Assembly: GCA_012520655.1 (NCBI GenBank)
Contig: JAAYNW010000097.1
Coordinates: forward strand, 1-49,675
Direction: 5' to 3'
Origin: Clostridiales bacterium
GTDB lineage: Bacteria; Bacillota; Clostridia; Lachnospirales; Lachnospiraceae
DNA length: 49,675 nt
Both the position numbers and the translations under genes were made by a program. Under the pieces are notes generated by a model. That model was not told where the DNA came from and made no database searches. It saw only the letters and a program-made list of their open reading frames with translations. This document shows, one piece after another, positions 17,672-27,601 of the stretch. How positions within the stretch are numbered: the first letter of the stretch is position 1; each line of letters begins with the position of its first letter.

Positions 17672-18987
17672 TACAGTCTCCAATATAAATATTCGTTATC
17701 TGAAAAGTCTTTCTTATCAAACAATCCCTTAATGTCCATCAATACCTTCTGTTCATGCTCCGGATGGAAGAAGCCCGCAATTTCTTCCCGAGAGAGCTCG
17801 AGAAACTGGGAATGCGCTACCGCAACGATGACCGCATCCATATCCTCAATTTCATCCATAGAATGAAAATCGATTCCATAAAGTCTTTTTGCTTCTTTTG
17901 AATCCGCTGCAGGATCCACTACCATCGGAGTAATTCCATATTCCTGCAATTCTCTGTAAATATCAATGACCTTTGTGTTTCTCGTATCCGGGCAGTTTTC
18001 CTTAAAGGTAAATCCTAAAATCGACACCTTTGCGCCTTTTACCGGTATATTCGTTTTTATTAGGTTTTTAACAAGACTTTCCGCCACATATCTGCCCATA
18101 TCATCGTTGATACGGCGCCCTGAAAGGATAATCTGGGAATGATATCCGAGCTGCTCCGCCTTATAGGTTAAATAATAGGGATCCACACCGATGCAGTGCC
18201 CGCCGACAAGTCCCGGGGAGAACTTTAAGAAATTCCACTTCGTTCCGGCGGCCTCCAATACGGATTTCGTATCGATACCCATCTTGTGGAATATAATGGA
18301 CAATTCATTCATAAAAGCGATATTAATATCTCTCTGACTGTTTTCTATTACTTTTGCCGCTTCCGCTACTTTAATGGATTCGGCACGGTATACGCCTGCT
18401 TCCACAACAAGCTCATAGACTTTTGCTACAGTATCAAGAGTCTCTTCATCCATACCGGACACGATTTTAACAATCGTTTCCAAACGGTGCACCTTATCGC
18501 CCGGGTTGATTCTTTCCGGAGAATATCCTATTTTAAAATCCACACCGCACTTTAAGCCCGATTCCTTTTCCAATATCGGAACGCATACATCTTCGGTCAC
18601 TCCCGGATAGACTGTGGATTCAAATACAACTATAGAGCCTTTTGTCAGATTCTGTCCGAGCAAGCGGCTGGCTCCTTCCACCGGCGTAAGATCCGGAGTA
18701 TGGTCGTCATTTACCGGAGTAGGCACGGCTACAATATGGAACTTCGCTTCCTTTAGCCTGTCCGCATCAGCGGTAAACTCTACCGATGTGTTTTGGATTA
18801 CTTCTGCGCCGACTTCATTCGTAGGGTCGATTCCCGACTTATATAGATCTATCTTCTCTTTATTTAAATCAAAACCTACTACTTTTATCTTTCTTGCAAA
18901 AGCTACCGCAATCGGCATTCCTACGTATCCGAGACCAACAAGTGAGAGTTTTTCCTCTCCGCTTACCAGCTTTTCGTATAAATCCAT
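17671..18987 (-). CDS. tviB: UDP-HexNAc 6-dehydrogenase, TviB/WbpO-like
   Basis: A 438-residue nucleotide-sugar dehydrogenase. GLGYVG (18-23) binds [16 protein letters not shown] carries catalytic Lys212; [12 protein letters not shown] carries the thiohemiacetal Cys265; [13 protein letters not shown] marks the C-terminal domain. The [19 protein letters not shown] region closely resembles TviB, which oxidises UDP-GlcNAc to UDP-GlcNAcA; WbpO does the GalNAc version. I prefer the ATG at 18987, which has GGAGG 8 bases upstream. An earlier in-frame ATG at 19002 overlaps the GT4 stop as TAATG but lacks its own ribosome site. The product feeds the WbpP-like epimerase and possibly the AsnB amidotransferases. 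Confidence 0.94.
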   Translation of the reverse strand: MDLYEKLVSGEEKLSLVGLGYVGMPIAVAFARKIKVVGFDLNKEKIDLYKSGIDPTNEVGAEVIQNTSVEFTADADRLKEAKFHIVAVPTPVNDDHTPDLTPVEGASRLLGQNLTKGSIVVFESTVYPGVTEDVCVPILEKESGLKCGVDFKIGYSPERINPGDKVHRLETIVKIVSGMDEETLDTVAKVYELVVEAGVYRAESIKVAEAAKVIENSQRDINIAFMNELSIIFHKMGIDTKSVLEAAGTKWNFLKFSPGLVGGHCIGVDPYYLTYKAEQLGYHSQIILSGRRINDDMGRYVAESLVKNLIKTNIPVKGAKVSILGFTFKENCPDTRNTKVIDIYRELQEYGITPMVVDPAADSKEAKRLYGIDFHSMDEIEDMDAVIVAVAHSQFLELSREEIAGFFHPEHEQKVLMDIKGLFDKKDFSDNEYLYWRL

Positions 18988-19001
18988 CTTTTTATCCTCC
19001 A

Positions 19002-20090
19002 TTATGAGTTATATAATATCGTGTTAATTTCACTTATATATGCATCAATGACAGTGTTTCTGTCAAATTCACATTCCATTTTCTCTCTTGCAGCCTTCCC
19101 CATATGTGCCTGCTCTTCTTTGGACAGTGCAAGAAATCTCTCCATCGCACGGATTAAGTCATCCGCATTTCCCGGAGTAAAACCAAAACCTGTCACTCCT
19201 TCCTCGAAGGCTTCCCTGCATCCGCTGATATTGGAAGCGATGACCGGGCGACCTGTGGCCGCTGCTTCTATAAGCGCATTGGACATTCCTTCATGGAACG
19301 ATGCCACAACAATCGCGCTGGCCTGTGCAAGATAAGGATGTACCTCCGTATGAAACCCCCACTGACTGATAATACCTTTTTCGGTATACTCATTCAATAT
19401 ATCCTGATAGTCTTCATCGCAATATCCTAATATAGCGAATTCGATATCCTCCCGGTGCAGCCTTACCGCCGCTTCCAGATATTCCAGAATACCCCGTTCC
19501 TTCATGACTCTTCCCACAAAAAGAAAAATCGTCTTGCCGTTCATAGGATATGTTTCAAAAGAATGCCTTGTCAGATTCACGCCCGAACCGTTTACCATTC
19601 GCTCTTTCTTTCCCGCAATCTTATATCCGGAAAAAATATCTCTGTTTTCGTTATTTTGGAAAAAAATACATTCCGCCTTTTTGAGACCTGTCCGATACAT
19701 CTGAACAATCATTTTAAGGAATAGACCTTTTTTATCAAAGGCCCCTCCGAGTCCCGTTATTGTTGTGATATACGGAACTTTCAAAAGCCTGCTGGCAAAC
19801 CCGCCGTATATATTAGGCTTTATTGTATAAGTAATCACCATATCCGGCTTTATCTGCTGAATCAGCTTCCTATAAGCAAGAAAAAGCTTTATATCTTCCT
19901 TGGGGTTTACGCCTCTTCTGTTAATGGGCGTTTCAATAATTTCACACCCCTCTTCCTTCAGCTGCGCGACCTTAGTCGTATCCGGAAGGCTGATAATCAC
20001 CTTGTGGTTCTCCAATAACCGAACAAGCAACTCATTGCGGAAATCATAAAGTCCACCCGATGAATTGGTCAAAATCAATATTGTGCCCAT
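19002..20090 (-). CDS. PglA-like GT4 glycosyltransferase
   Basis: A 362-residue GT4 protein opening with [15 protein letters not shown], a signature of the PglA/WbnE-type branch that adds the second sugar, often GalNAc, to a PglC-made lipid-linked sugar. [19 protein letters not shown] and EX7E at Glu267/Glu275 ([10 protein letters not shown]) follow. Its position two genes after pglC supports the second-sugar role. The ATG at 20090 follows the ATP-grasp stop codon with no gap; GGAG lies 12 bases upstream, so translation probably depends on coupling. The identity of the sugar is inferred from family and context only. Confidence 0.92.
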   Translation of the reverse strand: MGTILILTNSSGGLYDFRNELLVRLLENHKVIISLPDTTKVAQLKEEGCEIIETPINRRGVNPKEDIKLFLAYRKLIQQIKPDMVITYTIKPNIYGGFASRLLKVPYITTITGLGGAFDKKGLFLKMIVQMYRTGLKKAECIFFQNNENRDIFSGYKIAGKKERMVNGSGVNLTRHSFETYPMNGKTIFLFVGRVMKERGILEYLEAAVRLHREDIEFAILGYCDEDYQDILNEYTEKGIISQWGFHTEVHPYLAQASAIVVASFHEGMSNALIEAAATGRPVIASNISGCREAFEEGVTGFGFTPGNADDLIRAMERFLALSKEEQAHMGKAAREKMECEFDRNTVIDAYISEINTILYNS

Positions 20091-21074
20091 CTACACCATC
20101 ATCTCCGTATCGCTCATATCTCTAATCATAACCTCATTATATTTCATCATGCATATACCTGCCTTGTAACAGCCGACGGTATTCGGATTGCTTTCCCCTC
20201 TTAAATTGCGTATCACTTGTTCGGCCATATTCACACCGCATTCATGTGCATGCGGATATCCCCCGCCGAATCTGGGATTTACTTCGGAAATAAAATAGCT
20301 ATCTCCTATCTTAAAAATGTCCATATCTATCATACCACAGAAACCACATTTTTCCACAAAATTTTCTATCATGGAAAACAGCCCTTCATCCTTATAGGAT
20401 ACAGCTTTGTCCGTTTCTCCCGCACGCATCTTTATCTTTTCTTTCACAAAGATAGAAGTGCACTTCCCGCTGAGCATATCAATATAGACATCGGCTCCGT
20501 ATTCCGTTCCATCCATATATTCCTGAATCATCAAATCATCGTACAGGTCAAAAAGAACCTCCAGTTCATCTCTTCCATATACCTTATTTATATGAATACT
20601 GGCGCTTCCTTTTATCGGCTTCACAAATACCGGATAAGAAATCTCTCCGTTTTTCTCTGCCTGATAAAAGGCCTCTTTATCCACAAAGCATTTCCCTGTA
20701 GGAATCCGCATCTTACATAACATGTCATACATCTTATATTTGTCGAAGCAGATTTCCACGAGCTCATAGGGAGAGATGATGGGAGTCGTTCCCACCTCCA
20801 GAAATCTTTGCTTTTCTTTCGCCAGCAAACTTAGTTCCGGATCGATTAAGGAAAATACTCCGTCAATTTTTTCCCTCCTGCAAATATCCAGCACAGTATC
20901 CAGATAATCCGGAGCAGTAATACGGGGAACGAGATAAAACTTATCCGCCTCATAAACTGCCGGAGCGAGCTTAGAGCAATCCGTTACTATGACCTTTCCG
21001 TTATCTTTCATTTCTCTTTTAAAATATTGTACGACCTTGTTTCTTGTTCCCGCGCTTAAAATCAATATATTCAT
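20091..21074 (-). CDS. ATP-grasp ligase linked to pgl genes
   Basis: A 327-residue CarB-like ATP-grasp protein: an N-terminal pre-ATP-grasp domain (about 1-110), VKPIKGSAS (151-159) for ATP binding, and the Mg/ATP-binding EVNPRFGGGYP (264-274). ATP-grasp enzymes activate a carboxylate as an acyl phosphate and join it to an amine. It sits in an ATGA overlap directly after pglC, where a PglD acetyltransferase might be expected but none is found. It could acylate the 4-amino sugar made by PglF/PglE with an amino acid or another acid. That substrate is inference; a general carboxylate-amine ligase role is supported by the fold. Confidence 0.88.
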   Translation of the reverse strand: MNILILSAGTRNKVVQYFKREMKDNGKVIVTDCSKLAPAVYEADKFYLVPRITAPDYLDTVLDICRREKIDGVFSLIDPELSLLAKEKQRFLEVGTTPIISPYELVEICFDKYKMYDMLCKMRIPTGKCFVDKEAFYQAEKNGEISYPVFVKPIKGSASIHINKVYGRDELEVLFDLYDDLMIQEYMDGTEYGADVYIDMLSGKCTSIFVKEKIKMRAGETDKAVSYKDEGLFSMIENFVEKCGFCGMIDMDIFKIGDSYFISEVNPRFGGGYPHAHECGVNMAEQVIRNLRGESNPNTVGCYKAGICMMKYNEVMIRDMSDTEMMV

Positions 21075-21742
21075 AAACTATCTACGTTCCTTTCAAGACT
21101 TCCGGTCTCTTCCAGTCTCTGTTTTCTTATTTCGGCAAAATTACCTTCCGTCAGATTTGTATCTTCCGCCACATCGCTATGTCCGAGCACAGTCTGTACA
21201 GTCAGCCACAATACCTTCATATCCATGCGAAAAGAAAGGTTTCTTACATATTCCACATCTTTCTTAAACCTACTGTCCCAATCGATATAATTCCGGCCGC
21301 TTACCTGCGCGAGTCCTGTAAGGCCGGGACGCACCGTATGGCGAAGCCTCTCTTCCCCGGTATAATAGGGAAGATAGGACACTAAAAGCGGTCTGGGACC
21401 GATAAAGCTCATATCCCCTTTCAATATGTGGAACAATTCGGGAAGCTCGTCCAGACTCGTGGCGCGAAGCATCTTCCCGAATTTTGTCAATCGTATACTG
21501 TCGGGCAAGAGCACTCCGTTTTCATCTCTTTTATCCGTCATCGTCCGGAACTTGCAAAGGGTAAAGATTTTTTCATCCTTTCCCGGACGTTCCTGTTTAA
21601 AAAGAACAGGGCTTCCGAGCTTAATCCTGACAAGAAGTGCAAGCACGAGAAATAGAGGAGATAGCAGGATTACTCCCGTAAGCGCCAAAATAAAATCCAG
21701 TATTCTTTTTACAAATCTCCCATATATCTTAATAGACACCAC
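21071..21742 (-). CDS. pglC: PglC-like phosphoglycosyl transferase (initiating enzyme)
   Basis: A 223-residue monotopic phosphoglycosyl transferase. A single re-entrant hydrophobic helix (about 15-40) with a Ser-Pro kink precedes KFRTM, the catalytic Asp98-Glu99 in SLDELPEL, GDMSFIGPRPL and RPGLTGLAQVSGRN. It transfers a phospho-sugar from UDP to undecaprenyl phosphate at the inner membrane face, starting the glycan. With PglF and the PglE-like enzyme upstream, the first sugar is probably a 2-acetamido-4-amino-2,4,6-trideoxyhexose or an N4-acylated form. The length is that of the minimal (PglC/WsaP-like) class. It starts with GTG, 6 bases after AGGA; no ATG is available nearby. Confidence 0.95.
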   Translation of the reverse strand: MVSIKIYGRFVKRILDFILALTGVILLSPLFLVLALLVRIKLGSPVLFKQERPGKDEKIFTLCKFRTMTDKRDENGVLLPDSIRLTKFGKMLRATSLDELPELFHILKGDMSFIGPRPLLVSYLPYYTGEERLRHTVRPGLTGLAQVSGRNYIDWDSRFKKDVEYVRNLSFRMDMKVLWLTVQTVLGHSDVAEDTNLTEGNFAEIRKQRLEETGSLERNVDSL

Positions 21743-21771
21743 CCCAAATCCTGTGCTTAATCCTTCTTTAT

Positions 21772-21800
21772 ATAATACGAATTTCTATCTTATGATACAA
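21772..21800 (-). promoter_or_regulatory. Weak possible promoter before pglC
   Basis: On the minus strand TTGTAT (21795-21800) and TATTAT (21772-21777) are 17 bp apart, in the 47-bp gap between the pglE-like gene and pglC. The -10 is 5/6 to consensus but the -35 only 3/6, and there is no TG extension. It could give a minor internal start. Confidence 0.22.
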
Positions 21801-22935
21801 AAATTTTCCTTATAATACCGATAATCCGCTCCATGTCTTCGTCGGTATTCTTTATATCGCTGGGCAGGCATAAGCCTCGGTTAAAAATATCCTCCGCTAC
21901 GCTGCAGCTTTTGCAGCCGTTCTCTCCGTTGATCGAAATAAAATCATATTCTTGAAATACAGGCTGCAAATGCATCGGTTTCCAAATGGGTCTGCACTCG
22001 ATATTTTCCGCTTCCAGAGCATCCATAATCTTATCGGGAGTCACTTCGCATCCTTCTTCTATTGTCATGCAGGAAAGCCAGTTATTGGCATCTCCATCCG
22101 GATTCAGCGGATTCATAGCGATTTCGGAAATATCCGCAAAAGCCTCCTTATACCGCTTATAAATTGCTTTTTTTAATGACTTGTGTTCCTCCAGCGACAG
22201 TAGCTGCCCTCTGCCTATTCCGGCCGTCACATTGCTCATACGGTAATTATAGCCTATCTGCGAATGCTGATAATGCCTTGCCGGATCTCTCGCCTGGGTA
22301 GATAGGAATCTCGCTTTTTCTATCATATCCTTATCCGCAGATACAAGCATACCTCCCCCCGAAGTGGTAATAATCTTATTGCCGTTGAAGGAATAAATAC
22401 CGAATTTTCCAAAAGTTCCGGTATGCCTTCCCTTGTATGTGCTGCTTAGAGATTCCGCTGCGTCTTCGATGACTACAGTTCCCTTCTCTGCACAAATCGA
22501 CATTATCTCATCTATTTTTGCCGGGGTTCCGTATAGGTGAACGATAATGACCGCCTTCGGATTCGGATATTTATCATATGCCTTTCTCAATGCTTCCGGA
22601 GATATATTCCATGTCTCCCTTTCGGAGTCAATAAATACAGGCGTCGCATTCTCATAAATAATTGGATTGCACGTTGCGGAAAAAGTAAGCGACGGCACAA
22701 ATACGATATCTCCTTTTTTTACTCCGAGCAGACGCAGTGCCAGGTGAATCGCGGCAGTTCCTGCGCTTAAGGCTGCTGCATAAGGTATGTTCACATGCTC
22801 TGCCAGTTCTTTTTCAAAGCTGTTTACATTAGGCCCTAGCGGGGCTACCCAGTTCGTATCGAACGCTTCTTTCACAAACTCCTGCTCTTTTCCGTGCATG
22901 GTTGGCGATGACAGGTATATCCTTTTCTTTTCCAT
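21790..22935 (-). CDS. pglE: PglE-like UDP-4-keto-sugar aminotransferase (DegT family)
   Basis: A 381-residue PLP enzyme of the DegT/DnrJ/EryC1 family. SAGTAAIHLAL (57-67) binds the cofactor phosphate, VIEDAAES holds the pyridine-binding Asp, and the Schiff-base Lys187 is in SFNGNKIITTSGGGM. Members next to PglF aminate UDP-4-keto-6-deoxy-HexNAc at C4. The start at 22935 gives the family-typical KRIYLSSP N-terminus; an in-frame ATG at 22959 would add eight residues. It lies 36 bp after pglF and 47 bp before pglC. No PglD-type acetyltransferase follows. Confidence 0.92.
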   Translation of the reverse strand: MEKKRIYLSSPTMHGKEQEFVKEAFDTNWVAPLGPNVNSFEKELAEHVNIPYAAALSAGTAAIHLALRLLGVKKGDIVFVPSLTFSATCNPIIYENATPVFIDSERETWNISPEALRKAYDKYPNPKAVIIVHLYGTPAKIDEIMSICAEKGTVVIEDAAESLSSTYKGRHTGTFGKFGIYSFNGNKIITTSGGGMLVSADKDMIEKARFLSTQARDPARHYQHSQIGYNYRMSNVTAGIGRGQLLSLEEHKSLKKAIYKRYKEAFADISEIAMNPLNPDGDANNWLSCMTIEEGCEVTPDKIMDALEAENIECRPIWKPMHLQPVFQEYDFISINGENGCKSCSVAEDIFNRGLCLPSDIKNTDEDMERIIGIIRKIFVS

Positions 22936-22971
22936 TTTCCAAACGCCTCTTTTCCTCATATTAGAAATAAA

Positions 22972-24840
22972 TTAGTCCTTATAGTGATAGGTAGGCACTA
23001 TTTCTTTAACTAACGGCCGAATATCTACGATTTCCTGCTTCGATTCTTCTTTCAATTTTTTAAGCTGGGCAAAAAACTTCATTTCATCCAGTTCTATCGG
23101 CTTACCCACATGAATAAGTTTATTGGCGGTTTCCTTCATACCTTCTTCATCCATAAGAAGTTCTTCATACAGCTTTTCCCCCGGGCGCAAGCCTGTGAAC
23201 TCTATCTTGATATCCTCACCTACGCGATAACCGGATAAACGAATTAGATTCTCCGCCAAATCCAGTATTCTGACAGGTTCTCCCATATCCAGCACGAATA
23301 TTTCCCCGCCTTTCGCATAAGCTCCTGCCTGCAATACTAAAGAAACCGCTTCCGGAATTGTCATGAAGTAACGAATAATATCCGGATGGGTCACCGTTAC
23401 CGGACCACCCTGCATAATCTGCTTTCTGAAAAGGGGAATTACGCTTCCGTTACTTCCCAGCACATTTCCAAAGCGCACCGCAACGAACTCCGTCTCATAA
23501 TGATTATTAAAAGTCTGAATAACCATCTCGCAGATGCGCTTGCTCGCACCCATGATATTCGTAGGGTTTACCGCCTTATCGGTGGAAATCAGCACAAATT
23601 TGTTTACCCCGTAAAAGGCTGCTGCCTGCGCGGTCTTCCAAGTACCGAATACATTATTTTTCACTGCTTCATTAGGGCTGTCCTCCATAAGAGGCACATG
23701 CTTATGCGCTGCCGCATGATAGACGATGTCCGGTTTATAACGTTCAAATATCCAATTGATCCTGTTCGTATTTCGAACGGAAGCGATAAGAACGACAAGA
23801 TCCAAATCGGGATATTTGGTTTTCAGTTCCTGCTGTATATCATATACGCTGTTTTCATAAATATCCAGAATAATAAGTCGCTTCGGCTTATGTCCGGCAA
23901 TCTGCCTGCACAGCTCGCTGCCGATGGAGCCTCCCCCGCCGGTTACGAGTACTGTTTTATTCTGCACATAGCCGAGAATCGAATTGATATCTACACTGAT
24001 AGGATCTCTGCCGAGCAAATCTTCTACCTCTATATCTCTCAGCTTGCTGACATTGACTTCCCCGTTCACCAACTGATACATGCCCGGAAGCGAGCGCAGC
24101 TTACAATTGGTCTCCTTACAGATCTCCAGTATTTTCCTGAGCTCTGCGCGGGAAATGGATGGCATTGCCACGATAATCTCATCAATATCATAAATATCGG
24201 CGCATTCGATAATCTTATCCCTGCCTCCGACTACTTTAATGCCTTGAATATATCTTCCCCATTTTCCTTTATCATCATCGATAATACAACGGATTACCAT
24301 AGTGCTGAAATTGCTGTTCACAATCTCTTTGATAATTACATTTGCCGCCTCTCCGGCACCTATTACCATGACCGATATTCCATTCTTCTTATTCTGCTGT
24401 TTATGCTTCTGGCTTCGCAGAAACCGGTAAGAAAACCGGCTGACAAAAATCATGCTGATCAACACAAACATATATAAGAAATAATAGCTTTTGGGAACCG
24501 GCTGCTGCACAGTCTTAAAAAATTGCAGACCTATGCTGTTCAAAACCGCCGAGATCACACATGACACCACTACATTCTGCAACTCTGTTTCTCCGGCAAA
24601 TGCCCACAAGCTATGGTATAAACGAAAAAAATAAAAAATAAACAGCGTAAGCAATATATTGACCGGGAGAAATCTCGTTATAGGATCGAGAAAGTGAGCC
24701 GGTATCATATCTATATGGAACTCGTAACGAATGAGCACCGCCATATAGCTTGCAAAAATAATACTGATAATATCGTATATAATCAGGCTCGTTCTTCTGT
24801 AGAATAATTTTACATTAAAAGGCTTTTTATCTTTCTTCAT
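22972..24840 (-). CDS. pglF: PglF/CapD-like membrane UDP-GlcNAc 4,6-dehydratase
   Basis: A 622-residue polysaccharide biosynthesis protein. Four N-terminal transmembrane helices (about residues 17-135) are followed by a CoA/NAD-binding-like domain with VIGAGEAA (159-166) and then the dehydratase domain with TGGGGSIGSEL (300-310) and STDKAVNPTNIMGASKR (419-435). Full-length PglF relatives convert UDP-GlcNAc to UDP-4-keto-6-deoxy-GlcNAc without C5 inversion. I favour the ATG at 24840, with AAAGGA 8 bases upstream; 24849 is possible. It overlaps the ligase/polymerase gene by 14 bp. Confidence 0.93.
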   Translation of the reverse strand: MKKDKKPFNVKLFYRRTSLIIYDIISIIFASYMAVLIRYEFHIDMIPAHFLDPITRFLPVNILLTLFIFYFFRLYHSLWAFAGETELQNVVVSCVISAVLNSIGLQFFKTVQQPVPKSYYFLYMFVLISMIFVSRFSYRFLRSQKHKQQNKKNGISVMVIGAGEAANVIIKEIVNSNFSTMVIRCIIDDDKGKWGRYIQGIKVVGGRDKIIECADIYDIDEIIVAMPSISRAELRKILEICKETNCKLRSLPGMYQLVNGEVNVSKLRDIEVEDLLGRDPISVDINSILGYVQNKTVLVTGGGGSIGSELCRQIAGHKPKRLIILDIYENSVYDIQQELKTKYPDLDLVVLIASVRNTNRINWIFERYKPDIVYHAAAHKHVPLMEDSPNEAVKNNVFGTWKTAQAAAFYGVNKFVLISTDKAVNPTNIMGASKRICEMVIQTFNNHYETEFVAVRFGNVLGSNGSVIPLFRKQIMQGGPVTVTHPDIIRYFMTIPEAVSLVLQAGAYAKGGEIFVLDMGEPVRILDLAENLIRLSGYRVGEDIKIEFTGLRPGEKLYEELLMDEEGMKETANKLIHVGKPIELDEMKFFAQLKKLKEESKQEIVDIRPLVKEIVPTYHYKD

Positions 24841-27541
24841 TTGCTTCATCCTTTTTCTTACCCATATCGAATAGCAAAGGGGCTAACACAACAAGCAAGG
24901 TAAATCCTGCCGGATGGCAAAGATGAAATATCCATTCCACAAGTCCCGCCATAGCAAAAGCCACTACAATAGCCACCGGCATCGCGGCACACGCAACGCT
25001 GTTCTTTCTTCTCACGAAGAAAATGCATCCCTGCACAAAGGTTGCCGCTCCCAAAACGATAAATACAATACCTACAAAAATGCCATGGTCGTATGCCACC
25101 TGAAGATAAATATTATGAGCATGAACCGCAAGTGTTCCGTCCGGAAGCAAAGCACCCATCTCATCATGTCCTTTTAGGTTAAGCTGATCCAGATAGGCAC
25201 GGAAAATATCCACACGACCGTTGGCGTACTCCTCCGTTTTCTCGTATACACTCGTCTCTTCTACTATCTCTTCCTGTACTTCTTCCGTTTCCGTAAAATC
25301 AGTTTCTTGCGCGTCTCTCTCTAACTGCGCAGCACGTGCATCGTCCGCTGCCCGCTCTTCATCGGTCTTCGTTCCGATAATATTCAGTTGCTCTCCGCTT
25401 GCGTTTCCGGGTGCTTCTGCGCTTGCATTTCCGTCGTTTTCTTCGGCCTTATATAAATCGTTTATGCCGCCCTCCCATACAACTTCACCGCTGCTGTTGA
25501 ACCTTTTGGCACGGTATTTCTGATATTCTTCGCTTCTTTCATAAGAAGACGTTCCGCTTTCGGGTATTCCGAATATCTTATTGTTGAATACCTCCGCAAA
25601 GCGTTCCACGGTTATATAATACATGGAATCCCATTCATTCCCTCTGGAGATCGCATCGGGAAATACTTCGACTTCATATTTGAATACATCGTTGCACAAC
25701 GCGGGAATAATTCTCTGTCCGGTAAAAATAATAGGAAAGCACCAGATCACAGCCGCCGCCATCAACCCGGACAAGCCTAAGATATTGCCGAACTTCTCCT
25801 TCCCGATACCCTTAGCCGTCATTACCACGGCGACAATAAGCATTACGGCAACAGACATAAAGCCGGTTCTGGATGCCGTAAAAATCATATAAGTACCGGA
25901 GATTCCAAGTATTACAAGCTCTCCCCATATATCTTTTATCTTATGTGACTTTCCATATTTATCCGCTAGCTTCATGAAAGCCGCGCATATAATGAATGTC
26001 AAATATACCGCAGTTACCGTAACCGTATGGAAAACAAAAGGAAATCTGGGATATACCCACGATAAAAACGGCCTGTGCATCAGCGCAAATAAAACAGAGC
26101 AAACGAAATGAAGGATTAACCCATTACAGATGTTTTGCAACAAATGTTCCTTTTTATTCCACAATGCATACCGGATATAAAATAGCGAAAAGGAAATAAC
26201 TAACGCAACTGTCCACCATCTCGTATTTCTGAATGCGATGATGAGTACGAAGAAAAGCCCCAATATCACTCCATACCAGACGGATATTCGGCTCATCCTT
26301 TCTTTCCTTACAAGCATTGTAATGATGCGCGCTATTACTGTTACGGCTACGAATCCGGCAAGCCCCACCGCAAGGACTCCGTACCTTACAGCCTGCAAAT
26401 CAAGTTCGTTCATTGCCAGATAATCTACATAGATGCTACAGTAACGGTATGCCGCCGCCACTGCCGCCACAACGTAAACGAGAGAAATTTTATTGAATAT
26501 TTCTTTCTTTTTACACATAGTAATGATTACTAAAGAAAAAAATATGATAAACTGCCGTTCGGCAATTCGATGGTGAATATCGTAAAGGCCGTTCATATAA
26601 TTACAGCATGCCCACACAGCACCGGCTATAAAAGCTGCCTGAAGATAATCCGACCCATTCTCTTTCAGCTTGTCCCATAACGGAACATGCTTGCTTCTGT
26701 CTCGTTTACAGTTTATTGCATAAAATAACGTCGCGCTGCACAGCAGTGCTCCTATCGTATAAAAAAGGTTATCCGTAAACTGCCCGCTGAAAAAACGGCG
26801 TATACTTACCATGTATAAACTGACTCCCGTCAAGGCTGTCACCAGAATATTGACCGTGTAACGGAAAGCCTTTTCTACGGTAATCAGTTTATCCCGCTTG
26901 GATATGCGGAAATATAACTCCACGGCACCTGCAAGCAACGCAGCTATAATGAGCAGCATGGCATCATAAGCAAAAATCTTGTCCTTGCGAAGCGGAACCA
27001 TATAGTAATATTCTCCGACAATATTATATCCCTGCAGTTCATCGTAATTATAAACCAAACGGCTTACATACTGAGTACCCGCATTTGCTGTCTCCTCAAG
27101 CCCGAACCACACACGGCTACCGTTTTGCCCTTGCAGGAAGAAATAATAATCCCGTCCCACTTCCAAATCCTCGTTTATATAAACGGGGCAGAATCCGGGA
27201 ATATCTATAAACCTTACATCCACTTTCTGTTCAAACATGACCTGCATGTCCGAATCCAGCATACGGAATATAAAAGAATCAACCCTTTGATCCTTATTCC
27301 ATCCGTTATCGAAATCCGCTATATATAAATTGATTGTTCCAAGATGGTTGTATTGCGCGATAAAGCGCTGCAAGAGATAATCTTCCCCTACACTGTCCGA
27401 AGATCCCGCCAGAATCTGATTGCTGACGGAAGGGATCGTCTCGTCCCACATACGGATAGGATAAATCGTTAGCATCGCTAACAAAGTAAACAATAATATT
27501 ACGCTTTGTATCGCACGGCTCTTTTTCACAATTTTATACAT
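24827..27541 (-). CDS. Very large O-antigen ligase/polymerase-like membrane protein
   Basis: A 904-residue multispanning protein of the Wzy/WaaL superfamily. The signature region around GTYMIFTASRTG (about 549-560) and, near the end, HAHNIYLQVAYDHG (807-820) match O-antigen ligase-like proteins, usually 400-500 residues long. Two features enlarge this one: an N-terminal outer domain of about 150 residues (35-185) after the first helix, and an acidic, repeat-poor outer loop of about 200 residues (610-805), rich in Glu, Asp, Asn and Ala, just before the catalytic His motif. It should join or polymerise lipid-linked glycan outside the membrane. GGAGAG precedes the ATG at 27541. It has its own apparent promoter. 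Confidence 0.88.
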   Translation of the reverse strand: MYKIVKKSRAIQSVILLFTLLAMLTIYPIRMWDETIPSVSNQILAGSSDSVGEDYLLQRFIAQYNHLGTINLYIADFDNGWNKDQRVDSFIFRMLDSDMQVMFEQKVDVRFIDIPGFCPVYINEDLEVGRDYYFFLQGQNGSRVWFGLEETANAGTQYVSRLVYNYDELQGYNIVGEYYYMVPLRKDKIFAYDAMLLIIAALLAGAVELYFRISKRDKLITVEKAFRYTVNILVTALTGVSLYMVSIRRFFSGQFTDNLFYTIGALLCSATLFYAINCKRDRSKHVPLWDKLKENGSDYLQAAFIAGAVWACCNYMNGLYDIHHRIAERQFIIFFSLVIITMCKKKEIFNKISLVYVVAAVAAAYRYCSIYVDYLAMNELDLQAVRYGVLAVGLAGFVAVTVIARIITMLVRKERMSRISVWYGVILGLFFVLIIAFRNTRWWTVALVISFSLFYIRYALWNKKEHLLQNICNGLILHFVCSVLFALMHRPFLSWVYPRFPFVFHTVTVTAVYLTFIICAAFMKLADKYGKSHKIKDIWGELVILGISGTYMIFTASRTGFMSVAVMLIVAVVMTAKGIGKEKFGNILGLSGLMAAAVIWCFPIIFTGQRIIPALCNDVFKYEVEVFPDAISRGNEWDSMYYITVERFAEVFNNKIFGIPESGTSSYERSEEYQKYRAKRFNSSGEVVWEGGINDLYKAEENDGNASAEAPGNASGEQLNIIGTKTDEERAADDARAAQLERDAQETDFTETEEVQEEIVEETSVYEKTEEYANGRVDIFRAYLDQLNLKGHDEMGALLPDGTLAVHAHNIYLQVAYDHGIFVGIVFIVLGAATFVQGCIFFVRRKNSVACAAMPVAIVVAFAMAGLVEWIFHLCHPAGFTLLVVLAPLLFDMGKKKDEANEER

Positions 27542-27557
27542 ATAATCTCTCCATCTC

Positions 27558-27589
27558 AAATCAGAAAAACACACACCGGTTTCTGATTT
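27558..27589 (-). other. Leader stem-loop before the ligase/polymerase gene
   Basis: A perfect 10-bp inverted repeat, AAATCAGAAA at 27558-27567 and its complement TTTCTGATTT at 27580-27589, encloses a 12-base loop. In the minus-strand transcript it lies between the predicted start of transcription and the ribosome site of the gene at 24827-27541. It is AT-rich and is not followed by a U-run in the transcript, so it is not a standard terminator. It may stabilise the 5' end or serve as a target for a regulator. Confidence 0.6.
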
Positions 27590-27601
27590 TAATCATGGGT
27601 A

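Noticed and set aside
23386-24477. Long plus-strand open frame (363 codons) opposite pglF
   Set aside because: Its product is rich in His, Arg, Ile and Tyr with no domain pattern, and it lies fully antisense to a gene with strong family motifs. It is a shadow of codon use on the other strand, as are plus-strand frames at 5722-6435, 4740-5372, 37828-38496, 41042-41878, 43843-44427 and 48003-48704.
27558-27589. Reading the 10-bp stem-loop as a terminator
   Set aside because: The stem is AT-rich and the minus-strand transcript continues into the ribosome site, not a U-run. The plus-strand direction has TTTT after it, but no gene converges from that side.
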